NCBI RefSeq assembly: GCF_013350005.1
Contig: NZ_JABVWW010000024.1
Span: forward strand, 1-40,210
DNA length: 40,210 nt
Reading direction: 5' to 3'
From: Methylocystis silviterrae
Lineage (GTDB): Bacteria; Pseudomonadota; Alphaproteobacteria; Rhizobiales; Beijerinckiaceae
Within the stretch, counting starts at the first letter, position 1; each line of letters opens with the position of its first letter. Shown here piece after piece: positions 25,236 to 33,114 of this stretch. Under the pieces are notes generated by a model. That model was given only the letters and a program-made list of their open reading frames with translations. It was not told the DNA's origin and did not search any database. The position numbers and the translations under genes are program-made.

Positions 25236-26449
25236 TTGTCGCCCCCCAGCCTCGCCTTAAAGTCTGGATGCCAGCCGACCTGCAGGTTTATCGCGAGCAC
25301 CTGGTAGCTGCCGCGGACGTAGTAGGCCGCGCCCCAGCCCTCGGCGATGGGACGGATTGTGATCGGGGCCTCATTGTGAGTCCAACGCAGGAGCTCAAGG
25401 CCCGACGCGCATTTCTTATCGTCTTCGAGCGCGGCGCACGCGTCGGCCATCTCATCGTGGCGATCGGACCAATGCTCCCGTAACACGTGATCGTACGCGG
25501 TGATCTTCGCCTTCATCGCCGGGTTGCCTGCGGCCCAGCGCCCCCTCTGTTCGCGGGCTTTCCACTCCTCTCGGATCGCCCGTTTAAGGTCGAACGACTT
25601 GCCCTTCACCAGCTCGATCTGGCGGGCGAGCATTCCGTCGGGCTGGTAGTCATCGGGCGGCCCAACCTGCTCGAACTCGGGCACGAGCTTCTCCTGCTCA
25701 AGGTCGGCGACAATCGTCATGATCTGGCTCTGCAGCTCGGCCCGCGCGATGACGCGCTCCCGCTCACCACACAGCGAGTAGACGACCTGCCGGTCCCACC
25801 ACTCGACGAGCCGCTTGGCCACCGCTGGGCGATGCTCGGGCAGGACGAGGTAGAAGTAGCTGGCAATCTCCTTCTCAATCTCGGCGACCGTCGGGCTGTC
25901 TGGCCGAATGACGGCACGGCGGAGGAGATTCAGGCGCTCGAGTTTGGATAGGGCGAGGAAAGCTTGACAGCCATCCACGCGGTCTCCGTGGGGCAGCGTT
26001 TTTTTGGCCTTCGCTGCGGCGTCGCGCGTCTCCAGTACGCGCTCAGCCTCCTCGGTCATGGCCGTCACTAGGTCGGCGCGATCAGCCTCGGTGTCGGTCA
26101 ATGCCAAGAGCGGGCTGCCCTCGGGGATCTCGCCCACGGCGACGAGGTGCAGCGAGGTCTCGGCCAAGGTTAGACCGGGCAGCGCGTCGATCCAGACCTT
26201 CATCGTCTGCCACAGCGACCGCGACTTGAGGGTGATTGCGGGCGGGTTAGCGCTGATCGAATGCTTCAGCTGAAACAGCAAGGTCTGGCCGTCGGCTTTC
26301 AGCACCACGTCGTCCAGCTGCTCGATGCCCACCGCCGCGTCGTCTGTGTTGAGTATCACCAGAGCCCGCAGGGCGTAGAAAGCCTGGTACCAGAAGCCCA
26401 GCGCCGACCCCGCGGCCGCGTGCGTTGCGCTCGATTGAACCTGGTCCAT
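25232..26449 (-). CDS. ABC-3C system C-terminal-domain component with nuclease-like N-terminus
   Basis: A 405-residue protein, first in the operon. Its N-terminus has GFWYQAFYALRAL, GIEQLDDVVL and LLFQLKHS: a Y-Q, E43, D46/D47, Q60-x-K62 pattern like the PD-(D/E)xK nucleases of the DUF4297/Cap4 type. The rest is helical and matches ABC-3C effector partners (GWHPDF near the end). The likely job is cutting DNA when the ATPase senses invasion. The start at 26449 is the first methionine; about 470 bases of gene-free DNA lie upstream and should hold the promoter. The nuclease reading is from motif spacing, not a search. Confidence 0.82.
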   Translation of the reverse strand: MDQVQSSATHAAAGSALGFWYQAFYALRALVILNTDDAAVGIEQLDDVVLKADGQTLLFQLKHSISANPPAITLKSRSLWQTMKVWIDALPGLTLAETSLHLVAVGEIPEGSPLLALTDTEADRADLVTAMTEEAERVLETRDAAAKAKKTLPHGDRVDGCQAFLALSKLERLNLLRRAVIRPDSPTVAEIEKEIASYFYLVLPEHRPAVAKRLVEWWDRQVVYSLCGERERVIARAELQSQIMTIVADLEQEKLVPEFEQVGPPDDYQPDGMLARQIELVKGKSFDLKRAIREEWKAREQRGRWAAGNPAMKAKITAYDHVLREHWSDRHDEMADACAALEDDKKCASGLELLRWTHNEAPITIRPIAEGWGAAYYVRGSYQVLAINLQVGWHPDFKARLGGDK

Positions 26450-26919
26450 GCTGTCGAAACCCCAGTTCGGTTTACTCGCCCATTCGAACCGGAGTTGCGC
26501 TTCCGCGCGCTCTGATACTTGCGGTCAGCGCGCGCGACGCCTTGTACACCTTCAATTACCCCGGATTAGCCGATTGGCCTTCGATTTTATCGAGAACTTT
26601 GGATCATGCGAAGCCGCGGAGCAAGGTGGGTTGATCGAGCCTTATTCGCTTGATCCCAGGTTTTATGGCTGTTCGAAAAGCCCTACTCACTTCGAAATAT
26701 CGGGACGCGAAAGGCATTAACATTCTCAGCATTCAGTGAGAGCGGGTTAGACGCCGTGGGAACCCCCGTTGAGCTACCACCAGACTAGCGTGTGCTATCA
26801 GCGTTCATTCGGCGACTGGTTCTGGCGCATTGCTCCCATAGGCGGTCCAGTCTCGGAATGACCGGTTTGCGATCCGATTCCAGACCTCTGCTTTCAGGTT
26901 CGAAGCTGCGCAAGATTTC
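26450..26919. other. 470-base gene-free region upstream of the ABC-3C operon
   Basis: This contains no supported gene; short frames have no ribosome binding site or family likeness. It is richer in A/T than its neighbours, especially 26540-26720. It lies between the end of the DUF6880 gene and the start of the ABC-3C operon, both minus-strand, so the operon promoter must be here. I do not see a clean -35/-10 pair. Confidence 0.4.
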
Positions 26920-28356
26920 TCAGATCACAAGACCCCAGAACGAACTTTTCCTTCCGTGCTTGCCGCGCATCCGCGTTACGAAGGATTCGTGCGGTTCAAA
27001 TTGCCCGAAATCCGCGATCGCCGAAGCGAGACTGGCGCATTCCTGAAAATGACGCGCGGCGTGCTTGTATCGACTGGACCTGGCGTTATCGAGAGAGAAC
27101 TCGATCATTGCGCGCAGCGCCAGCGTCGCCGCCAGGGGATGCTTGCCGGAAAGCGCCTCCGCGACCGGGGTCAACACTTCGTAGCGATCGCCATCCAATT
27201 TTTCGGCGCGCGTGAGTACGAGCTTCGCCGTGCGATCGGGCGCGGGCCAAGCGGCGAGGAACGAAAGCACCGCACTGAAATGCTCGAAATTCTCGGCGAA
27301 ATCGAGCGCGCGATTTTCCGCCTCGATGTCGTCGAAGTCGGACAGACGTTTCAGATGATCACGCAAGTGCCGCGCCGACAGAAATCGTTCGAAGCATGAC
27401 CAGCGCGCCGCCTGTGCGTCATCGCCGCGCTCAAGAGCATCCAGTGCGGCGATGCGCGCGTCCTCCCATTCGAAGTCGGGCCAGCCCGCGCGCCTCTGCT
27501 CCGCCGCTTCGAGCACCTTCAGCGCTTCCGCCGCGCGACCGGCCACAAGGAGCCGCGCGCCGATTTGGGCGGCGATGCCTGGGACCTTTCGTGTTTCGGG
27601 CTCATATTGCGCGACGAAGGCGTCAACGTCGCCCTGCGCATCGGCAATGTCTCTTAACGCCATCTCGATGACGCGGGCGCGGTGGCGATCGACGATTTCG
27701 TCTTCGTAGATCGGACCGCTGGTCGCCCAACCGATTTTTCGGCGCTCGTGTTCGGGCAACTTTCTGATCGGCTCCTTGGACAATGCGACGAAGCGCTGCT
27801 TCAAATGTTGGAGACCTGCATCACCGAGCGCAGGACATAGAGTCGCGATAAGACCGTCGAATTCTCCATAGTCATTGTCGAGCAGCGCCGGAAACGTGCG
27901 GTCGGCCAATTCTTCCGCATCGCCTTTAGCGGCTTCAGCCAGCCGCCCCAGATCGCTTACGCCTCCGTGGAAGATTCCGATCACCGTTCCGCTGCTGTCG
28001 TCGCAACGCGCGAACACCGAAGACGCCAGCGCGAGAAAACGCCACATCAGATCGAGCGCTTCTTTCGGATCGGCCTTTCCGACATGTTCGACAATAGCGC
28101 GTCGCTGCGCCTCGAGATCGTCGACGAGCGCGCGGCGGCTCTGCCAGTCGACGAAGCTCCGGGAGCGCGAAATGGCGATGAGCCGCTTGCGAATTTCGCG
28201 TGCGGCGTCGGCTGGGCTTTGCGCCCCCGCGAGGGCAAGACGCAAGCGTCGCTTTGCCGCGGCGTCGCCGCTGCTGATGTCGATCAGCAGTTCGGCCAGC
28301 CGCTTCGCGCCGAGGGCTTCCAGGTTTTGGGCGTTGAGCGTGTTTTTCGGCGCCAT
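26920..28356 (-). CDS. DUF6880-like helical-repeat protein
   Basis: A 478-residue protein starting MAPKNTLNAQNLEALGAKRL. It is almost entirely helical, with TPR/HEAT-like pairs (AGRAAEALKVLEAAEQRRAG, ALERGDDAQAARWSCFERFL). From memory it matches DUF6880, a family common in Hyphomicrobiales; function is unknown. The start is uncertain: 28356 gives the family N-terminus, while ATG at 28380 adds eight residues. The open frame runs to 28554 but reads as non-coding. It is followed by the gene-free region ahead of the ABC-3C operon, and may be cargo or background rather than part of it. Confidence 0.78.
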   Translation of the reverse strand: MAPKNTLNAQNLEALGAKRLAELLIDISSGDAAAKRRLRLALAGAQSPADAAREIRKRLIAISRSRSFVDWQSRRALVDDLEAQRRAIVEHVGKADPKEALDLMWRFLALASSVFARCDDSSGTVIGIFHGGVSDLGRLAEAAKGDAEELADRTFPALLDNDYGEFDGLIATLCPALGDAGLQHLKQRFVALSKEPIRKLPEHERRKIGWATSGPIYEDEIVDRHRARVIEMALRDIADAQGDVDAFVAQYEPETRKVPGIAAQIGARLLVAGRAAEALKVLEAAEQRRAGWPDFEWEDARIAALDALERGDDAQAARWSCFERFLSARHLRDHLKRLSDFDDIEAENRALDFAENFEHFSAVLSFLAAWPAPDRTAKLVLTRAEKLDGDRYEVLTPVAEALSGKHPLAATLALRAMIEFSLDNARSSRYKHAARHFQECASLASAIADFGQFEPHESFVTRMRGKHGRKSSFWGLVI

Positions 28357-28630
28357 ATCGGATCGAAGTTCGGGAGACATTGAACCCGCTAGGAAAACAT
28401 AGCTCAGAGTTAGTGGCGCGTTTCTCTCGTCCCGTTTGAGGGGTTCTTTCTCCGTAACCAGACGGGTGGCCCTGCAATCATTCACACATCGATGGTGGTG
28501 TGAATTTGAACTGCGGAGCGGATGACGGAACTCGAACGTCGTCGCCGCTTGCACTTCGGGCTTCCCAATTTAAGCAAATTCAGTGACGATCGAATAAGCG
28601 GGCTCAAGCCGATCTTCAATGTTAGCGGCC
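28357..28630. other. Short gene-free region
   Basis: Nothing recognisable in these 274 bases between two minus-strand genes. Presumably it includes the promoter for the DUF6880 gene; no hairpin or repeat stands out. Confidence 0.3.
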
Positions 28631-28912
28631 CTATGCCGCGTCGCGCACATGCATCTCAATATGCAGCCCGGCCGCCGCCGCCATGTTGACGAGGGCGTCC
28701 AGGCCGAACAGGTTGATCTTGCCGCGCATGAGGTCGGAGATGCGCGGCTGCGTGACGCCAAACAGCTTGGCCGCCTGCGACTGACTGAGGCCCGTCCGGG
28801 AAATGTGATCTTTCAGCGCCAGCATCAGGGTCGAGCGAAGCTTCATGTTTTCTGCTTCCTCGGGCGTATCCTCGATGGCGTCCCAAACATTGTCGAAGCG
28901 CTCGTTGCTCAT
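28631..28912 (-). CDS. HigA-like antitoxin (XRE family)
   Basis: A 93-residue protein with an XRE helix-turn-helix in its C-terminal two thirds: SRTGLSQSQAAKLFGVTQPRISDLMRG, followed by LFGLDALVNMAAAAGLHIEM. This is the HigA/antitoxin pattern in which the C-terminus of the HTH contacts DNA. The start at 28912 begins MSNERFDNV, following the partner gene's stop by 5 bases. In this toxin-first order the antitoxin would normally neutralise a RelE/HigB toxin. Here the toxin is broken, leaving an orphan antitoxin that may still repress its own promoter. Confidence 0.85.
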   Translation of the reverse strand: MSNERFDNVWDAIEDTPEEAENMKLRSTLMLALKDHISRTGLSQSQAAKLFGVTQPRISDLMRGKINLFGLDALVNMAAAAGLHIEMHVRDAA

Positions 28913-28917
28913 TGGCC

Positions 28918-29219
28918 TCACTCCTTTGTCAACTCTCGATACCGTTTCTCCGCGAGGTCCAAATCTACCTTGCTGGTCTTCTGCGTCTTCTTTTGAAAGT
29001 AATGCAGCACGTAAACGGCATCGGCGAATCTGGCGACATAGATAATGCGGAACGCGCCGTGCGCCTCTCGAATGCGAATCTCTCGAACACCTCGCCCGAT
29101 CGCCGGCGTAGGCTTCCAATCGTCGGCCTCTCCGCCACGTTGCAGCGGAAAGGCGCGCAGATCGTCGAGGGCGCGCCTCGGAACTCGACCGGGATCGGCG
29201 TGCTCATTGGGCGCAACAT
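28918..29219 (-). pseudogene. Broken HigB/RelE-family toxin
   Basis: The N-terminal segment MLRPMSTPIPVEFRG reads from an ATG at 29219 in one frame, while LDDLRAFP and the entire rest (DDWKP, GVREIRIRE, FRIIYVARFADAVYVLHYF, KKTQKTSK) reads in the next. A single missing base at about 29173-29180 (GGCGCGCCC) explains it. Between LRAFP and LQRGGEADDW about 14 residues typical of the family are also missing. The continuous downstream frame has only a TTG start (29238) and an atypical N-terminus. This was therefore a type II ribosome-dependent mRNase toxin and is probably inactive. Family comparison is from memory. Confidence 0.65.
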
Positions 29220-29446
29220 GTATTGTATAAGCCGGCAACCGGGTCCGATTGCCACTCGGGGGATACCTCGCCTTGAAGCTCGACAGTGCGCGTGCTGCGC
29301 ACGACGCTCTTAGTTGCGGTTGCGGCGGTGCCTGACTTCATCTCTTCTTCGTCGTTTTCGCTGAGAGGGCCGCGCGCCGGCCTGAGAGAGCAGCGATGTC
29401 GCCACAAGCGTCACGCTTGCCGCAACGCTCCCTGCCGACTTCTTTC

Positions 29447-29471
29447 CCCTGCCCTGCCCTGCCCTGCCCTG
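29447..29471 (+). repeat. Tandem CCCTG repeat (five copies)
   Basis: Five perfect head-to-tail copies of CCCTG, followed by one variant copy (CGCTG). They sit in the otherwise gene-free 29239-29624 stretch between the broken toxin gene and the DUF2493 gene. Tandem pentamers are prone to slippage, so copy number may vary. The rest of that 386-base region shows no gene; it must carry the divergent promoters. Confidence 0.85.
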
Positions 29472-29624
29472 CGCTGGCGCTTCGGGCATTCCGCGCGGAT
29501 CAAAGAAGTCGTCGGGGAACGTCCTCCACTGCGTTTCGGCCCTTCGGGTGCGCCGCGAGCCGCCCGTAGCTTTTGATCGCTGTCAGGCTGCGATCGGCGC
29601 GGCCTCAAGCGAAAGCGCAAAGCG

Positions 29625-30575
29625 ATGAACGATGAAATCGCCTCCCAGTCCTTTGACACATTCGCCCTGGATCACGAATCCCAGTCGCCCTCCTCGCACC
29701 TTCTCGATGAACTCGCCTTGCACGGCTATCGCCGGCTCGAGGACGAACCGGATACGCGTCCCCTGCCCTCGTCTGACGACGCATTTTTGGCGCTCGAAGC
29801 CGCCATAGAGGCCCTGTCGGGTCTCTTTCGCGAAACGCGGCTCGAAGCCGATCTTCCCGACCTTCTCTGGTCCTTCGTCAATCTCTTTCATCGCAAGGCG
29901 GATCGTATCGACCGCGATCTGGACGACAATGAAACCGCGCAGCGTCGCCGACAGGCGGAGCAGGACGGCTCGGAAATCCGCTCGGTCGAACTGGAGCGGT
30001 TGATCGCGCAAGGCCTGACGCTGACCGAACGGCGCAACGCCTTCGAATTCTTCCGGGACCATCTCGCCGAACTCTATGCGACGGAGACCGGTTCCGCCTG
30101 GCGTCCGCGCTCAGGCTCAAAGGTCAATCACCGCGCGCTGACCGCTGCAATGATCGACAGCCGGGATTTCCTGAACGCCAAGAAGCTGGCCGAGACGCAA
30201 GCGCTCTTGCCGCCCGGCCCTCGGATCGCCTTCGCGGGCGGCGTCGATTGCAACGACCATCAGCGGATTTGGTCCGCGCTCGACAAAGTCCACGCGAAGC
30301 ATCCCGACATGGTTATTTTCCATGGCGGCGGGGCAAAGGGTGCCGAGCGAATCGCATCCTGCTGGGCGGACAATCGCAAGGTTCCTCAAGTCGCCTTCAA
30401 ACCGGACTGGAGCCATCACAAGAATGCCGCGCCCTTCAAGCGCAATGATGTGATGCTCGAATCATTGCCAATCGGCGTGATCGTCTTCCCCGGTTCAGGG
30501 ATCGTCGAGAACCTTGCCGACAAGGCGCGCAAGATGGGAATTCCGGTGTGGCGGTTTGATACGATCCGCGCGTGA
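29625..30575 (+). CDS. DUF2493 (SLOG superfamily) protein
   Basis: A 316-residue protein. The N-terminal 190 residues are helical and acidic (LERLIAQGLTLTERRNAFEF). The C-terminal 120 form a SLOG/YspA-like Rossmann fold: RIAFAGGVDC, then VIFHGGGAKGAERIASCWA, PDW, PFKRNDVML and VIVFPGSGIVENLADKARK. This fits DUF2493, whose members bind nucleotides or related ligands; no reaction is known. Similar genes are common on plasmids of Hyphomicrobiales. It ends just before a parS site and the repABC operon, so it is probably part of the backbone. Confidence 0.85.
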   Translation: MNDEIASQSFDTFALDHESQSPSSHLLDELALHGYRRLEDEPDTRPLPSSDDAFLALEAAIEALSGLFRETRLEADLPDLLWSFVNLFHRKADRIDRDLDDNETAQRRRQAEQDGSEIRSVELERLIAQGLTLTERRNAFEFFRDHLAELYATETGSAWRPRSGSKVNHRALTAAMIDSRDFLNAKKLAETQALLPPGPRIAFAGGVDCNDHQRIWSALDKVHAKHPDMVIFHGGGAKGAERIASCWADNRKVPQVAFKPDWSHHKNAAPFKRNDVMLESLPIGVIVFPGSGIVENLADKARKMGIPVWRFDTIRA

Positions 30576-30584
30576 ACGCGGCCA

Positions 30585-30600
30585 GTTGGCCGCGGCCAAC
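30585..30600. promoter_or_regulatory. parS: parS site 1 (upstream of repA)
   Basis: A perfect 16-base palindrome, GTTGGCCGCGGCCAAC, within an 18-base palindrome (30584-30601). It matches the repABC parS consensus GTTNNCNGCNGNNAAC and is identical to the copy inside repB. RepB should bind here for partition and possibly for regulation of the operon. Confidence 0.9.
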
Positions 30601-30735
30601 TAATGAAATCTGGTCCCGCCGCGACGGGCGTTAACCAATCGTTTACTCAAAATGCATTGCTCAAGGCGCCGAATCGTGTTCCTGATACGGAAGAAGAGCG
30701 GTTTGCAGATCAAAATCGTATCACGGAATAAAATC

Positions 30736-31947
30736 GTGGCCACGCAGGCAGCCGAGATAGCAACAACATCAGACGCGCGCATTTCCGCGCATGCGCGTCT
30801 CTTGTCCGAACAACTTCAGGCGCTCGGCTCGCGACTCTATCCGCCAGACAGTCAGAAGCTGCTTCGCTCTTTTTCATCCGGGGAAGCCGCGAAGCTCTTG
30901 CATGTGTCGGACGGATATTTACGGCAGCTTTCTCTCGACGGCATTGGGCCGGCACCAGAGATCAGCCCCTCCGGGCGGCGCTCTTACACCCTTGCGCAAA
31001 TTAACGAATTGCGTCGGCACATCGCAACGGTGAAACCACGCGACGCGCTCTCCGTCCTGCCCCACCGCCGCGCCGGCGAGAAGATGCAGACCATCGCCTG
31101 CGTTAATTTCAAGGGCGGCTCCGCAAAAACGACCACCTGTCTCTATCTCGCGCAGTATCTGGCGATGTCCGGATTTCGGGTGCTTGCGGTTGATCTCGAT
31201 CCGCAGGCGTCCCTTTCTGCGATGCTCGGCTTGCAGCCCGAATTTGATCTCAAGGAAGGAGACACGATCTACGGGGCCATCCGATATGACGGCGTCCGAC
31301 GGCCGGTCCGGGATTGTGTCCGCAGAACCTATTTCGACGGGCTCGACCTGCTTCCGGGCAATCTGGAACTCATGGAGTTCGAACATGAAACGCCGCGCGC
31401 CTTGGCACTCGGCACCCGCTTGCCGGGCGGCATGTTCTTCGAACGGGTCGGCAATGCGCTCGCGGAGATCGAAGCTGATTACGACATTGTCGTTATCGAT
31501 TGCCCGCCGCAGCTTGGCTATTTGACGCTGGGCGCACTTTGCGCCGCGACCGCGCTCTTGATTACCATTCATCCGCAGATGGTCGACGTTGCGTCCATGT
31601 CGCAGTTCCTGCTCATGGCCTCCGACCTGATGGCGGTTGTGCGAAAAGCCGGCGGCGACTTACGCCATGATTTCATTCGCTACGTGATCACCCGCCACGA
31701 GCCGCATGACGGGCCGCAGTCGCAGGTGGTTGCGCTGCTCCGCAACCTTTTTGGGGAGGAGGTTCTCGCGGCTTCCGCCTGGAAGTCGACCGCCATCGCG
31801 GATGCGGGGCTGACGAAGCAATCTCTGTACGAGCTCGAACGCGGGGCGATCGGGCGCGCAACCTATGATCGCGCCATCGAGTCGCTGGAAGCCGTCAATG
31901 GCGAAATTCTCGGGCTCATCCTTCGAACATGGGGACGAATTCCATGA
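30736..31947 (+). CDS. repA: Plasmid partition protein RepA (ParA-type ATPase)
   Basis: A 403-residue RepA of repABC plasmids. The N-terminal HTH region carries LRSFSSGEAAKLLHVSDGYL and SGRRSYTLAQINELR, the typical RepA opening. Deviant Walker A is KGGSAKTT (126-133), Walker A-prime DLDPQASL and a DCPPQL box follows. It drives plasmid segregation with RepB and represses the operon. I start at GTG 30736 because it gives the family length; an ATG at 30652 would add 28 basic residues. Direct repeats of AAAATCGT at 30713-30720 and 30731-30738 straddle the start and could be part of the operator. The stop overlaps repB as ATGA. Confidence 0.92.
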   Translation: MATQAAEIATTSDARISAHARLLSEQLQALGSRLYPPDSQKLLRSFSSGEAAKLLHVSDGYLRQLSLDGIGPAPEISPSGRRSYTLAQINELRRHIATVKPRDALSVLPHRRAGEKMQTIACVNFKGGSAKTTTCLYLAQYLAMSGFRVLAVDLDPQASLSAMLGLQPEFDLKEGDTIYGAIRYDGVRRPVRDCVRRTYFDGLDLLPGNLELMEFEHETPRALALGTRLPGGMFFERVGNALAEIEADYDIVVIDCPPQLGYLTLGALCAATALLITIHPQMVDVASMSQFLLMASDLMAVVRKAGGDLRHDFIRYVITRHEPHDGPQSQVVALLRNLFGEEVLAASAWKSTAIADAGLTKQSLYELERGAIGRATYDRAIESLEAVNGEILGLILRTWGRIP

Positions 31948-32927
31948 CCCGACGGAACATTCTGGCCTCACTACTCGAGAGCAAGTTGGCCGCGGCCAAC
32001 TCGCCCGATCGCCCGAACCCGGGAGGTAAGGAACGGGTCCTCGCCGGGCCGGTGAAAACGATGAGCCTCACGCTCGATCGGATGGCGGAAGAGTCCAGAA
32101 CGCTACAAGAAGCGCTGGCGACGGGCGCCGCGGTGGTCGAACTGGACCCCGAATGCATCGACGTGTCCTTTATCAGAGACAGGCTGTCCGGCCCTGACGA
32201 CGCCGAGTTTTTGGTGCTCAAAGAGTCGCTGCGCGCGCATGGCCAGGAAGTGCCGATTCTTGTGCGACCGCACCCAACCCGCAGCGGCGCTTATCAAGCA
32301 GCCTATGGACATCGGCGGCTCAAGGCGGCGCAAGATCTCGGGATCAAGATCAAAGCCGTTGTCCGCAACCTCGATGACCGACAGCTGATTATTGCCCAAG
32401 GCATCGAAAATTCCGCGCGACGCGATCTCACCTTCATCGAGCGCGCTATTTTCGCAAAGTCGCTTGAAGACAGCGGGCATGATCGCAGCGTCATTATGGC
32501 TGCGCTGTCGACGGACAAAACCGAGCTTTCCAAGCTGATCACCGTCGCGCGCGCGCTGCCGGACGCGATCATTCGAGCGATCGGGCCGGCGCCGAAGGCG
32601 GGACGGCGGCGGTGGCTGCAGTTCGCCGACCTCCTGCGCACGCGCAAGACGCTCATTCGTGTCGAAGCCGTGCTCTCCGAGCCAAATCTCCCGGCCGACT
32701 CCGACGCGCGGTTTCTGAAGGCGTTTGCGGCAGCCGGGGAAAAGGGCTCCAAACCCGCCCGGGCGGAAATTTGGAAGCGGCCGGACGGCGCCGCTCTGGC
32801 GCGGATTAGCCGCGATCCCAAAGCGACTGTCCTGCGCTTCGACGAGAAAGCTGAACCCGACTTTGGCGCCTACGTCGTCGAGCGCCTGGCCGATCTCTAC
32901 GAGGAATTCCGCACACGTCGTGCGTAA
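31944..32927 (+). CDS. repB: Plasmid partition protein RepB (parS-binding)
   Basis: A 327-residue RepB, the centromere-binding partner of RepA. ParB-type motifs are present: AAYGHRRLKAAQDLG (GERR-like box), then IAQGIENSARRDLTFIERAIF and an HTH in which SVIMAALSTDKTELSKLI lies. The start at 31944 overlaps the repA stop. Codons 14-19 contain the second parS site (ANSPD region), so RepB can bind inside its own gene. Length and order are normal for repABC. It is distinct from the long ParB-like protein at 14395, which lacks a ParA neighbour. Confidence 0.93.
   Translation: MTRRNILASLLESKLAAANSPDRPNPGGKERVLAGPVKTMSLTLDRMAEESRTLQEALATGAAVVELDPECIDVSFIRDRLSGPDDAEFLVLKESLRAHGQEVPILVRPHPTRSGAYQAAYGHRRLKAAQDLGIKIKAVVRNLDDRQLIIAQGIENSARRDLTFIERAIFAKSLEDSGHDRSVIMAALSTDKTELSKLITVARALPDAIIRAIGPAPKAGRRRWLQFADLLRTRKTLIRVEAVLSEPNLPADSDARFLKAFAAAGEKGSKPARAEIWKRPDGAALARISRDPKATVLRFDEKAEPDFGAYVVERLADLYEEFRTRRA
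31985..32000. promoter_or_regulatory. parS: parS site 2 (within repB)
   Basis: The second identical copy of GTTGGCCGCGGCCAAC, within an 18-base palindrome (31984-32001), inside the 5' end of repB. Matches GTTNNCNGCNGNNAAC. Two copies about 1.4 kb apart bracket repA. Confidence 0.9.
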
Positions 32928-32970
32928 GCGGAGCGTTGCGTCGGAACAACGGAAAGAAAAGGAACGCGCA

Positions 32971-33024
32971 AAAGAAAAAGGCCCCCGAAACGTTTCCGCC
33001 CGGAAGCCCTTCTCAAGATTAAGC
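32971..33024 (-). ncRNA. Antisense RNA controlling repC (incA/ctRNA)
   Basis: repABC plasmids encode a short antisense RNA in the repB-repC gap. Here a minus-strand promoter (33031-33059) would start RNA near 33024. The RNA would end in a hairpin with GGCTTCC (33008-33002) paired to GGGGGCC (32986-32980) and the inner GAAAC/GTTTC, then a T-rich tail (complement of AAAGAAAAA at 32971-32979). The length of about 52 bases fits the family. It should pair with the repC leader and lower RepC, setting copy number and incompatibility. Confidence 0.8.
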
Positions 33025-33030
33025 ACTTAG

Positions 33031-33059
33031 AGAATCACACTTCCGCGAATCGCTGTCAA
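33031..33059 (-). promoter_or_regulatory. Promoter of the antisense RNA
   Basis: On the minus strand, TTGACA (complement at 33054-33059) is followed by a 17-base spacer and GATTCT (33036-33031). The -35 is perfect and the -10 is acceptable. It directs transcription against repC leader RNA. Confidence 0.75.
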
Positions 33060-33090
33060 GAGTCGGCGCCGTTTCGGCGAGCAGATTTCT

Positions 33091-33109
33091 TTTGCCTGAA
33101 CGAGGCAAA
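33091..33109 (+). promoter_or_regulatory. Hairpin burying the repC ribosome binding site
   Basis: TTTGCCT (33091-33097) pairs perfectly with AGGCAAA (33103-33109) over a five-base loop. The 3' arm contains most of the GAGG ribosome binding site that serves the repC ATG at 33115. Together with the antisense RNA this can switch repC translation, as in other repABC leaders. Confidence 0.65.
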
Positions 33110-33114
33110 GAGTC

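Noticed and set aside
26769-26782. GTTGAGCTACCACC, resembling the complement of a tRNA D-arm.
   Set aside because: No anticodon or T-arm with matching acceptor stem is present on either strand.
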